This document shows, piece by piece, positions 14,554-21,344 of a DNA stretch of 28,222 bases. A program made the translations under genes and the position numbers. The notes below the pieces were generated by a model. It made no database searches. It saw only the letters and a program-made list of their open reading frames with translations, and was not told the origin of the DNA. Numbering within the stretch: the stretch's first letter is position 1; each line of letters begins with the position of its first letter. This stretch comes from a virus: positions 1-28,222 of IMG/VR virus record IMGVR_UViG_3300025325_000116. The stretch is one strand, 5' to 3'.

Positions 14554-14849
14554 CAGACCCACCCCCCGCGCCCCTGCGTCTGGCGCTCGGTCGCCCATTC
14601 GACGCCCGCGCGCTTCATCTCGCGCACGTGCTGTGCATGGCTCGTGATGTAGACGGGCTCGACGCCCAGATTGCTGATCCACCGGCCGCGGCCTTCCTCG
14701 AACCACGTCAACCCCGTCCCCACCGACAGCACGGGCGCCAGGCTCTCCCCGCAGGCGCACACGCGCGTCTCGGCGCCTCGGTCATCGGGCGCGTGGATGT
14801 ACTGCTCGGCGGTGTGGTCGTTGACGCAGCGCAGGGCGAGGAGGGGCAT
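14553..14849 (-). CDS. zinc-ribbon phage protein (FmdB-like N-terminus), 98 aa
   Basis: ATG 14849 overlaps the previous stop (TGATG), with GAGG-type purines upstream. ALRCVNDHTAEQYI and TRVCACGESLAPVLSVGTGL give a ribbon in which the second Cys of the first knuckle appears replaced (C...D-H). GLTWFEEGRGRWISNLG, PVYITSHAQHVREMKRAG and the final GRGGWV form a conserved-looking second half; I recall this combination from phage structural regions. The exact role is unknown. A tail or portal-associated accessory protein is one possibility. Confidence 0.65.
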   Translation of the reverse strand: MPLLALRCVNDHTAEQYIHAPDDRGAETRVCACGESLAPVLSVGTGLTWFEEGRGRWISNLGVEPVYITSHAQHVREMKRAGVEWATERQTQGRGGWV

Positions 14850-15019
14850 CAGTTCGCCACCGCCTCCGCGATCCCCGCCGCCGCGATGAGCGCCCCGGCC
14901 AGCAGCCGCGCCTGCTCGGGCGTGAGCCACTGCGTGCCGACCGGGCGCGTGTGCTGGATCACCACGCGGTGGCCTTCGACCGCCACCGTCGTCTGTGTCT
15001 TCTCGGTCTGCGCGGCCAT
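14849..15019 (-). CDS. small protein with LTPEQA helix, 56 aa
   Basis: ATG 15019 lies four bases after the stop of the 72-residue gene; TGA 14849 overlaps the next ATG. A beta hairpin, TTVAVEGHRVVIQHTRP, is followed by a helix WLTPEQARLLAGALIAAAG. The second half resembles the end of the next-upstream protein (FVTPSDALALARFLNTAYG), suggesting that the two tandem genes arose by duplication. No catalytic residues are visible. Confidence 0.6.
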   Translation of the reverse strand: MAAQTEKTQTTVAVEGHRVVIQHTRPVGTQWLTPEQARLLAGALIAAAGIAEAVAN

Positions 15020-15023
15020 GCCG

Positions 15024-15242
15024 TTATGGTCCGTAGGCGGTGTTGAGGAAGCGCGCGAGCGCCAGCGCGTCGCTCGGCGTAACAAAGCCGCCGCGCAGAT
15101 CCAGATCACCATTCGGCATCACGGCGGCGGAGGCGACGCCGACCGTCGCCGTCCACGAGAGCGCCGCCACCTCCGCCTTGACGGCGTCGGCCGCCGCCTC
15201 GGCCAGCGCCAGGCGCGTCACGACGTCATTCGCGCGGCTCAC
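15024..15242 (-). CDS. small protein coupled to the portal gene, 72 aa
   Basis: GTG 15242 overlaps the portal stop (GTGA). The N-terminal half is an Ala-rich helix (VTRLALAEAAADAVKAEVAA), then strands WTATVGVASAAVMPNGDLDL and a final helix TPSDALALARFLNTAYG. The final strand-helix element resembles that of the 56-residue protein downstream. The family is not recognised; a small virion or portal-accessory protein is possible. Confidence 0.6.
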   Translation of the reverse strand: MSRANDVVTRLALAEAAADAVKAEVAALSWTATVGVASAAVMPNGDLDLRGGFVTPSDALALARFLNTAYGP

Positions 15243-17167
15243 CGCGCCCCTCCGGTGATCGCGGCCAGGATTTCCGACGAAGCCGTCGTGCCTGCCCCCG
15301 CGCCATTCGACGACCCGCCCGTCCGCCCGGCCTGATTGGCATTCACGGACACCATCTTCTCCGCGAGCGCCGTCAGCTCGTCCAGCAGCCGCTCGTCGTT
15401 CACCTCGAACTTTTCCGCCGTATAGCGCAGCAGCTCGCGCGAGAGCGCCAGTTGCGGCGCGGCGCCCAGCACCTTCAGGAACTCCATCCAGGAGCTGCGC
15501 TCGGTGTCGAGGTTGCGCGGCCGCGTGCTCCCCGGCACCACCGTGACGTCGGCCTCGAATTGCAACTGCTCGCGCGTCACCTGCAGCCACTTCTGCGTGC
15601 CGTGCCGCTCGCGGAACGCCTCCTTGAGCCCGGGCAGTGTCTTGAGCATCATCGGATCCAGCCCGTACACGCGCTGGGCGTACTGCGTGAACTCGCTGTC
15701 GTTCATCTCGCGCAGCTGGACCCACATGGTCAGCGTCAGGGTGGCCTTGAGGCACTGGAACATCTTGCGCCCCGCCTCGCTCATCCAGCGGATGACAGCC
15801 TTCTGCTGGTCCGCGTCGCGCAACCCGGCCGCGCGCTCCACGAACGAAGCTTCGGTCGCGGTGCCCTTGTCGGGATCGGAGAGCCGCGCGCCGGTCTGGC
15901 CGGTGATGATCCGCCAATCGCCCTGCAAGGCCGGCAGATCCCGCCAGATGTCCATGTTGAGCGGCGGGGTTTCGAGGATCTTGACCTTGTTGACGTCCTG
16001 GCACTTCGCCCACTCCATATCGCGCGCCGACTGCATGACCTTGATGGCTTCCTCTTCATCGGCGAACGCGCCATCCGTGTAGACGCCTTTACGCGCCGCG
16101 CGCTTGCAGCCTTCGTTGATCTGCGCGCGACGGATGTTGTACTCCTGCTGCACCGGCAGCCAGTCGCGCACCACGGGCTTGGGCCACGGATTCGGATCGG
16201 GCCCCACGATGGGGTCGCCGAGAATGAGCAGGGCGTAGGGATCGTTGTCGATCCACGCCGGGAACGGCTCGTCGACCAGGAACTCCTCGAACTCCTGCCC
16301 CTCGGCCCAGACGTACCAGCGCTTCGCGCGGATGTCGTAACACTCGTTATAGCGCAGGAGGTCTTCGGTCTCGCGCGCCATCGGTGAGGGGCTGGTCCGC
16401 TCCTTCGGCCCGCGGGTGGTGGCGTTGGCGACGAGCTGGGCACGCACCGACTCGCTGAAGCGCGGGTCCGCCTTCGCGTCCTCGAGCCGCACTACCACTT
16501 CCTCCCCGATCCACGTCCACTTCGTGCGGTCGGGGCCCTCGTCGGGCAGCAGCATGTTCGCGGCGTCCACCCACGTCCAGCGATACACCTCGTCGGTCAG
16601 CACCTCGGCCGGCTCGGTGAGCGGCTGGCCGGTCAACGGATTGATTACGGGCTGCGGCTGCTGCGTCGCCTTGTCGAGCGTCGGCTGCCCGGCCGCCGTC
16701 TGGTAGATGATCTCGCCCGAGCGCGGATTCGGCTCCATGCGCGGGTCGTAGCAGATCTTCAGCGCGCCGAGACGGAAGTAGGCTTGAAAGACGGAGAGGT
16801 TGCCGGCCGTCTCCAGGTGATCGTCCTGCCGAGCGATGGTCTCCATGAGGCCTTCGCCGATCGCCGCCGTGCGTTCCGTGACCGGCTCGGTGGTCTTGGG
16901 ATGGGCGCGCACGAAGAACTTGGGCGTCTGAAAGAACAGGTTGGGCCGGTTCGCTTTGATCGTCGCGGCCAGGTGGTTGTAGACGACATCGACGTCCTGC
17001 TCGCCGAGGAAGAACTTTTCGGACGTCTCGACCTTGTACTTGGTGATCCAGTCCTTGCGCTGCTCGACGGCGCGGCTGTAGCGGCGCTGCCACAGCTCGT
17101 AGAGCCGCGGCGTGTCGGCGGGTGGGGCCTTCTCAGCCGAGCGTCGGCGGCGCTTACGCGGGGGCAT
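15239..17167 (-). CDS. portal protein
   Basis: A 642-residue protein beginning MPPRKRRRRSAEKAPP; GAGG lies seven bases before ATG 17167 (an in-frame start exists 21 bases upstream). VDVVYNHLAATIKANRPNLF and FRLGALKICYDPRMEPNP are followed by a long alpha/beta core with VYRWTWVDAANMLLPDEGPD, WPKPVVRDWLPVQQEYNIRR and KGVYTDGAF. Then come helices resembling the portal stem and crown (RLSDPDKGTATEASFVERAA, DADQQKAVIRWMSEAGRKMF). Length, composition and position between terminase and scaffold fit the dodecameric ring through which DNA is packaged. The Gly/Ser-rich end (GGSSNGAGAGTTAS) is a flexible tail. Confidence 0.85.
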   Translation of the reverse strand: MPPRKRRRRSAEKAPPADTPRLYELWQRRYSRAVEQRKDWITKYKVETSEKFFLGEQDVDVVYNHLAATIKANRPNLFFQTPKFFVRAHPKTTEPVTERTAAIGEGLMETIARQDDHLETAGNLSVFQAYFRLGALKICYDPRMEPNPRSGEIIYQTAAGQPTLDKATQQPQPVINPLTGQPLTEPAEVLTDEVYRWTWVDAANMLLPDEGPDRTKWTWIGEEVVVRLEDAKADPRFSESVRAQLVANATTRGPKERTSPSPMARETEDLLRYNECYDIRAKRWYVWAEGQEFEEFLVDEPFPAWIDNDPYALLILGDPIVGPDPNPWPKPVVRDWLPVQQEYNIRRAQINEGCKRAARKGVYTDGAFADEEEAIKVMQSARDMEWAKCQDVNKVKILETPPLNMDIWRDLPALQGDWRIITGQTGARLSDPDKGTATEASFVERAAGLRDADQQKAVIRWMSEAGRKMFQCLKATLTLTMWVQLREMNDSEFTQYAQRVYGLDPMMLKTLPGLKEAFRERHGTQKWLQVTREQLQFEADVTVVPGSTRPRNLDTERSSWMEFLKVLGAAPQLALSRELLRYTAEKFEVNDERLLDELTALAEKMVSVNANQAGRTGGSSNGAGAGTTASSEILAAITGGAR

Positions 17168-17336
17168 GCGGGCCCTCGTTCTCAACATGCAGCGCGCGCT
17201 TGCATCGCTCGCAGAACCACTGCCCGGAGATGGGCGGGCCGTCTCGCCTCCACGAGAACGTGAAGACGGCCAGCTTGTGTCCGAACACGCGGCAGACCGT
17301 TGCTTCGACGAGGGACTCCTCGGGGTCGAATATCAT
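17154..17336 (-). CDS. small zinc-finger-like protein between terminase and portal, 60 aa
   Basis: ATG 17336 overlaps the terminase nuclease stop (ATGA); the stop at 17154 lies inside the start of the portal gene. TVCRVFGHKLAVF and WFCERCKRALH give C...H...C-x-x-C, a pattern that I know from small proteins encoded beside phage terminase genes. It probably binds one zinc ion. The function is unknown. Confidence 0.6.
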   Translation of the reverse strand: MIFDPEESLVEATVCRVFGHKLAVFTFSWRRDGPPISGQWFCERCKRALHVENEGPHAPA

Positions 17337-18316
17337 CCCACCATGCTCCGTCGATACGTCCCCACGGGTTGACCCTTCGAGGCGGCGATCGCCTGTTTGC
17401 GCCACCAGTCGAACGTCGCCGGCTGCGCCTTCGGCTTCGCGGCGCTCGGCGTCGGCGGGAAGCGCTGGAGGAACATCTTGAGCCCGTCCCAGGCGTGATT
17501 GTGCTTGTCGACGAGCACCTCGGAGGGGTCGCGCGTCAGCGCCTGCACCTCGCTCAGATCCTTGTACTTTTGCACGCCCAGCTCGCGGATCAGGTGCGGA
17601 CACTCCGTGGTGATCCGGTAGCGTGGCTTCTCGGGGTCGGCCCACAAGGTACCGATCAGCCACTCGACCACCGTGGTATCGCCACCCCGCTCGCCGCGCT
17701 CGAAATGCACGCCCTCGCGCGCGAACAGATCGGCGATCGACTTGTTCGGCTCGTCCTTCATCGGCTGGTCCTCGGCCCACATCGAGGGATCGGCGATCTT
17801 GATCCGCAGCGCCTCCGCGAACGGATTGCCTGGCCAGCGCAGGCGCGACGGTTCGATCGACGCCTCCGGCCGGCGCGGCAGTACGACGTCCTGCCCCTTG
17901 AGGATGCGCGCGATGTAGGACACGGGCACACGGTCGGCGTAGAACTCCCACAGCGTGATGATCTGTCCGTCGCCGTTGATACCGTGTACGTGGAACGCGG
18001 CCGGATTGTTCCAGCCGTGATCGTAGGACCCATAGAGCTGGTAGCCCGTAGGCGCAAAGGGCTGGCAGACGATCGGGCCTTGCTTCCACGTCTCCCACTC
18101 GGGGAACGCCTTGGCGCCGCCGAAGGCGCCGTAGTCGATCTCCATCTCTCGTTTCCACCGAGGAGACGCGACGCCACCCGCGTAGCCGGAGAGCGCCTGC
18201 TGCAGCCACGCCTCGCCGGCCACGGTGCCTGGCCGCTTGTCGGGGTCGGCCGAGTAGTGGACGCGCAGCACCGGCACGTCGCCGGGCACCACGCGAGCTG
18301 AGAAGCCGGGGATCAC
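17333..18316 (-). CDS. large terminase, nuclease subunit (separate gene)
   Basis: A 327-residue protein with a GTG start overlapping the stop of the ATPase gene (GTGA). It opens at the point where one-piece large terminases enter the linker before the nuclease (VLRVHYSADPDKRPG, then WKREMEIDYGAFGGAKAFPE). RNase H-like catalytic residues are visible: D99 in YGSYDHGWNNP, D176 in IKIADPSMW and D277 in NHAWDGLKMFL. It would cut concatemeric DNA during packaging. All expected acidic residues are present, so it appears functional although the polypeptide is separate from its motor domain. Confidence 0.85.
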   Translation of the reverse strand: MIPGFSARVVPGDVPVLRVHYSADPDKRPGTVAGEAWLQQALSGYAGGVASPRWKREMEIDYGAFGGAKAFPEWETWKQGPIVCQPFAPTGYQLYGSYDHGWNNPAAFHVHGINGDGQIITLWEFYADRVPVSYIARILKGQDVVLPRRPEASIEPSRLRWPGNPFAEALRIKIADPSMWAEDQPMKDEPNKSIADLFAREGVHFERGERGGDTTVVEWLIGTLWADPEKPRYRITTECPHLIRELGVQKYKDLSEVQALTRDPSEVLVDKHNHAWDGLKMFLQRFPPTPSAAKPKAQPATFDWWRKQAIAASKGQPVGTYRRSMVG

Positions 18317-19080
18317 GCCGCGTCCGCCGCGTTCACGATACTGGCGAACGCGCCCTGGCCGGCCGAGGAGAACGCGATCAACTGCCCGCCTCCCTGGACA
18401 GCCGGCAAGACCGCGGTGTAGGCGGCGTCGAACTCCGGCTGAAACGCACACTCGTCCGACGCCACCACGCTCGGGTGGTTCGACCGGATGATGTCGCCGC
18501 CCTGCGCGATCCCCCAGATCTGCGAGCCGTTGGTGAAGTACACACGCCCGAAGGCGCCCGAGCGCGGCCACGCGGTCATCCGCAGGTGCTGGGGCAGGTG
18601 GCTCTCCATGAAGCTGATCCGGCCGATATGTGGCTCCTTGACGAACACGAGCTGGGCGGCGTCGTCCTCCGTCTTGCTCTGCACCATCAGCAGCTGGTGC
18701 TCGAACGCACGTGCGCGCCAGAGCAAGTAGCCGCACGTGAGGTTGGTGGCGAAGACGTCGCGCGACTTTTCGATGAACAGAATACCCGTGCGGTGCATCA
18801 GCAGCAGCATCGGGAGCGAGACGCCGGCGTCAAGGGCGTGCCGCGCGTCCTCGGGGCTCATGAGACGACCGCTCACCAGCATGCAATCCAGCATCGCGCG
18901 CAGATAGGGAATACCGGGGAAGGGCTTGACCGGGTTGGTGGCGTCGTGCTCGTCTTTGGATTTCACCAGGCCGGCGTCGAAGAGGAAGTAATGCGCATCG
19001 CGCCGGCAGCGCTCGGCCTCCATCGCATGTCGCGCGCGCAGGATCGCCGCGGGAGGCTGGGGACTCAGGGCCCGCCCCAT
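18313..19080 (-). CDS. large terminase, ATPase subunit (separate gene)
   Basis: A 255-residue protein with ATG 19080 preferred. ARHAMEAERCRRDAHYFL and LVKSKDEHD precede the motor core. The Walker A position holds EKSRDVFATN (residues 104-113), lacking the classical G-K-T/S. SVVASDE (204-210) is Walker B with its Glu, and LIAFSSAG (234-241) is the coupling motif. VYFTNGSQIWGIAQGGDIIR is also typical of terminase motors. The reading frame stops right after the motor, at SIVNAADAA, and the nuclease starts in another frame. It powers DNA translocation into the head through the portal. Confidence 0.85.
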   Translation of the reverse strand: MGRALSPQPPAAILRARHAMEAERCRRDAHYFLFDAGLVKSKDEHDATNPVKPFPGIPYLRAMLDCMLVSGRLMSPEDARHALDAGVSLPMLLLMHRTGILFIEKSRDVFATNLTCGYLLWRARAFEHQLLMVQSKTEDDAAQLVFVKEPHIGRISFMESHLPQHLRMTAWPRSGAFGRVYFTNGSQIWGIAQGGDIIRSNHPSVVASDECAFQPEFDAAYTAVLPAVQGGGQLIAFSSAGQGAFASIVNAADAA

Positions 19081-19178
19081 CGCTGCCGGATCACGCGCCG
19101 CACGGCCCACCCCTGCCAGAGCAGGTGTAGGAAGATCCTGACCCGCATATAGACCCGATACCACCAGAAGACCTCCAT
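19065..19178 (-). CDS. 37-residue aromatic/basic micro-gene
   Basis: The frame runs from ATG 19178, seven bases after the stop of the Gly/Ala-rich protein, to TGA 19065, overlapping the terminase start by 16 bases. The peptide MEVFWWYRVYMRVRIFLHLL plus QGWAVRRVIRQRW is full of Trp, Tyr, Phe and Arg, like a short membrane or interfacial helix. It fills the only gap between two real genes. No strong ribosome-binding site is visible, so this could also be an untranslated spacer. Confidence 0.4.
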   Translation of the reverse strand: MEVFWWYRVYMRVRIFLHLLWQGWAVRRVIRQRWGGP

Positions 19179-19184
19179 CAGCGC

Positions 19185-20093
19185 CTACGCATAGATCGAT
19201 TCGCGCAGGCCCCGAAGCGGCTGGGTGCCGCGCCGCAGCCACGCGAGGTAATCGCTCAGCGCCACCGGCTCTCGGTCCGACTCCCAGGCCCACTCCGCGC
19301 CGCCTTGACCCCCTGGCGCGGCGCCTGTGCCCGCCGCCGCATCGGCCGCCGCCGTGTTCGCCGCCGCCATCGCGTTGGAGATTTCGCCGGGCGTCAGCCC
19401 CGTCAGGCCGCTGATCGCCGAAGTCTGCGCATTGGCCGCCCCGGTCATCGCTCCTGCGGCCAGCGCGGCCGCGGGGCCCAGACCCGCCGCCGAGAGCGCC
19501 GTGGCTACCGCTGTCGTCGTGGCGTCCGGCGGGGTGCCGACGACCCCGGCCGTCACGGCGCCGATGGCACCCGAGAGCGCCCCCGTCAACGCTGCGGTCA
19601 CACTGTCCGGGTGCCCGTGCGCGGCCGTAAGGCTCATGCCGGGCGTAAGCCCCTCGGCGCCGGGGTCACCCGTGATGCCCAGGCCCGACGTCCCCACCCC
19701 AGGAGGGGCCGGGCTTATTCCCAGCGCGGCCGCGACCCCAGGATCGTCGACGCCCACCGCGGCCTCGCCCGGATCGCTGGGGTCACCGCCCGGGTTACCT
19801 TCCCCGCTGTCCTCGCCCGTGTCGCCCCCCGCATAGTACGCCCGGCCCTTCCCGGGCTTCTCGGCCTTGACGCCCTTCGACGCCGGCACCGAGCGGTTCA
19901 TCGCCTCCAGGATCGGCCTGAACTTCTTCGTCGCCTCCGCGTTCATCACGAACTCGCCGCCGTGGCCCTGGCCAGCGCCCGGGAGCTTCTGGAGCTGGTC
20001 CGCCTGGCCCTCCAGGAAGCCGCCGGCCGGATCGCCGGGCTTGGCCGCTTTCAGGCTCGCCAGGTACTCGCGCAGCGGGATCGCGCCGGTCAT
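19185..20093 (-). CDS. Gly/Ala-rich virion-like protein
   Basis: A 302-residue protein with ATG 20093 overlapping the 26-residue gene (ATGA). Residues 1-75 include GGEFVMNAEATKKFRPILEA, a motif (GEFV-x-NA-x-AT.....LLEA.N) found near the ends of many phage tail and tape-measure proteins. The rest is a long low-complexity Gly/Ala/Pro/Thr stretch that contains hydrophobic helices (AALTGALSGAIGAVTAGVVG, AAGLGPAAALAAGAMTGAAN). A final acidic/basic part holds LSDYLAWLRRGTQPL. It could be an internal virion or membrane-interacting ejection protein; the location next to terminase is unusual for a tail protein. Confidence 0.65.
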   Translation of the reverse strand: MTGAIPLREYLASLKAAKPGDPAGGFLEGQADQLQKLPGAGQGHGGEFVMNAEATKKFRPILEAMNRSVPASKGVKAEKPGKGRAYYAGGDTGEDSGEGNPGGDPSDPGEAAVGVDDPGVAAALGISPAPPGVGTSGLGITGDPGAEGLTPGMSLTAAHGHPDSVTAALTGALSGAIGAVTAGVVGTPPDATTTAVATALSAAGLGPAAALAAGAMTGAANAQTSAISGLTGLTPGEISNAMAAANTAAADAAAGTGAAPGGQGGAEWAWESDREPVALSDYLAWLRRGTQPLRGLRESIYA

Positions 20094-20170
20094 CGCGTCA
20101 CCAGCGCCCAGATCAGTGACGTGATGAGGCTGCCGTAGGCGAAGCCGATAGAGGCCCAGAAGAACCTCAC
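20090..20170 (-). CDS. 26-residue membrane micro-protein
   Basis: GTG 20170 overlaps the stop of the 39-residue gene (GTGA) and TGA 20090 overlaps the next ATG (ATGA). The sequence RFFWASIGFAYGSLITSLIW followed by ALVTR is one transmembrane helix with a basic residue at each end. Both-end coupling and the membrane pattern argue for a real gene. A role as a holin-like, spanin-like or regulatory membrane peptide is conceivable but unsupported. Confidence 0.55.
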   Translation of the reverse strand: MRFFWASIGFAYGSLITSLIWALVTR

Positions 20171-20286
20171 GATACGAGCCCGTTGAGGATCGCCGCCACG
20201 CCCAGAAACGTCGCGGACCCCAGCCGGCCGTCGCGCAGCGACTCGATCGCCAGCGCCGCACAGAATCCGGCCATCGCCAGTGTCAT
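20167..20286 (-). CDS. 39-residue membrane-type micro-protein
   Basis: ATG 20286 overlaps the stop of the small-terminase-like gene (ATGA), and TGA 20167 overlaps the next GTG. The peptide has two hydrophobic stretches, MTLAMAGFCAALAIES and ATFLGVAAILNGLVS, separated by LRDGRLGS, suggesting a helical hairpin in the membrane. With the adjacent 26-residue gene it forms a tandem membrane micro-gene pair upstream of the terminase. The function is unknown. Confidence 0.55.
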   Translation of the reverse strand: MTLAMAGFCAALAIESLRDGRLGSATFLGVAAILNGLVS

Positions 20287-20699
20287 GCCTCCCCCCTCCT
20301 CGCCCCGTTCGCCTCCACCCACCCCTGCACCACCCGCACCTGCTCGTCCGTCAGCCCTCGCAGCCAGTCCCGCCCCACATCCGCTGGCCGGCTGTCCGGC
20401 TTGCCCGCCATGAACTCCCCCAGCCGCGCCAGCGTGTCCCCCGCCTTCAGCATCCCCGCCGCCGCCCGCGCCACCGCCTCCGGATCGGCCTGCGGCAAGG
20501 TGAACGTGCTCCTGACCTTGCACGCCGGGCACCGCGCCTCCACCTTCCGCCGCTTGTACTTCGCCCCCTTCAGGAACGCCATCTGCCGCGCCAGCGCCTC
20601 CTGCATGTCCGTCAGCGCCCGCCGCGTTAGCTCCGGATCGAGCCCCCCTGATGCTCCCACCATCGCCTCGTGCAGAAACACGTCGACGTCGCTGCTCAT
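20283..20699 (-). CDS. putative small terminase subunit
   Basis: A 138-residue protein with ATG 20699. It opens with helices (ELTRRALTDMQEALARQMAF), has a single cysteine pair in VEARCPACKVRS, then helices PEAVARAAAGMLKAGDTLAR and a C-terminal WLRGLTDEQVRVVQGWVEAN. Position at the head of the packaging block, size and helical content match small terminases that recognise the packaging site. There is no clear N-terminal HTH, so the call rests mainly on gene order. The start region overlaps a competing reading frame at 20680-20790. Confidence 0.5.
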   Translation of the reverse strand: MSSDVDVFLHEAMVGASGGLDPELTRRALTDMQEALARQMAFLKGAKYKRRKVEARCPACKVRSTFTLPQADPEAVARAAAGMLKAGDTLARLGEFMAGKPDSRPADVGRDWLRGLTDEQVRVVQGWVEANGARRGEA

Positions 20700-20790
20700 C
20701 GGCCCTCTCCTTCGCCCGCTGCTCGGTGAGAAACACCTGCTCCCAAGGGTAGCTCAGCACGTAGAATGGTTCGATACCCCATCGCTTCAT
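20680..20790 (-). other. coding-like frame overlapping the small-terminase start
   Basis: From ATG 20790 a frame reads MKRWGIEPFYVLSYPWEQVF and LTEQRAKERADEQ with good codon-position GC, then runs on without a stop as an implausible Gly/Ala shadow through the small-terminase gene to 20167. The 138-residue gene is in the next frame (+1) and starts inside this segment. A genuine overlapping gene, a +1 frameshift that would join this segment to the small terminase, or an assembly indel are all possible. The coding-like part is limited to about 37 codons. Confidence 0.4.
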
Positions 20791-20799
20791 GACTCACTG

Positions 20800-21095
20800 C
20801 GTTAAACCTCCCTGATTTCACGGCGCGGATTTCGAAGGGGATACGTCCGCGGCCGCGCAACCGAACCCGGGGTCGACCCCTCCCCCCTACCACCCGTAGA
20901 CCGACCCCTTCTACCGCTTGTGCCTCGGCTCGAGCATGCGCTCGGCACCAAGCCAGAGCAGCACCGAGCCTATCGGTATTCGTCAGTCTTTCCGCGTGTT
21001 TGCGGACTCGACTTCCGATAATAAGCATTATGTCAACCACGCTAGCATCCTACGCGCCCAGGGGCAAGCTTGTCCACAACAGCGTGGGAACGTTG
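20800..21095 (-). promoter_or_regulatory. probable control region of the late (packaging/structural) operon
   Basis: This is the longest stretch without a convincing gene and is noticeably richer in A and T than the rest. It contains the palindrome ATAAT-AAGC-ATTAT at 21018-21031, an operator-like site. On the minus strand a TTGACA occurs at 21036-21031 but no good -10 is seen at the usual distance. GGAGG on the minus strand at about 20806-20810 lies in front of the first packaging genes. Short minus-strand frames exist (for example 21099 to about 21030) but lack supporting codon use. A late promoter here is inferred from gene order. Confidence 0.45.
21018..21031. promoter_or_regulatory. AT-rich perfect palindrome, operator candidate
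   Basis: ATAAT (21018-21022) and ATTAT (21027-21031) form a perfect inverted repeat around AAGC in an otherwise GC-rich genome, downstream of the small HTH gene and upstream of the packaging genes. A TTGACA hexamer on the minus strand abuts it. It could bind the HTH protein encoded just before it or one of the Cro-like regulators. Confidence 0.4.
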
Positions 21096-21344
21096 TCATG
21101 CCGTCCTATTCTCCGGTTGACGCTTTCGGCCGATGGTCATCGCCAAAGGCGAGGAGCGATCGTAGATGCACCGTGAGAGTTCCCAGGTGTGCACGAGTTG
21201 ATCGTTGGTGTACCAGCATGGGCGAGTAGTAGGGCGGTGGCGCAGATACATCAGGAAGCCTTTGGTGTCGTGCCAGCGCCGGATGGCCGCGGTGGAGACG
21301 CCCATGCGCTTGGCGATAGCTTTCATACCCCAGTACTCGGCCAT
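21096..21344 (-). CDS. small HTH (MerR/excisionase-like) DNA-binding protein
   Basis: An 82-residue protein starting at ATG 21344 (TGATG overlap). EYWGMKAIAKRMGVSTAAIR followed by RWHDTKGF is a winged-helix/MerR-type helix-turn-helix with the typical recognition helix start. YTNDQLVHTWELSRC continues the wing-helix. The C-terminus is basic (IGRKRQPENRTA). It lies right at the boundary between early and late blocks, beside the AT-rich palindrome, so a switch or late-gene regulator is likely. An excisionase-like or small-terminase-like role is possible, since those also use this fold. Confidence 0.75.
   Translation of the reverse strand: MAEYWGMKAIAKRMGVSTAAIRRWHDTKGFLMYLRHRPTTRPCWYTNDQLVHTWELSRCIYDRSSPLAMTIGRKRQPENRTA

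Noticed and set aside
20696-21040. 114-codon minus-strand frame spanning the control region to the small-terminase start
   Set aside because: It does end in an ATGA overlap, but third-position GC is low, the sequence is Arg/Gly-rich without structure, and it would leave no room for a late promoter. Kept only as a remote alternative.
21030-21099. 23-codon frame MTTFPRCCGQACPWARR after the HTH gene
   Set aside because: An ATGA overlap exists, but codon use is poor and the next frame is also unconvincing; chance is likely.
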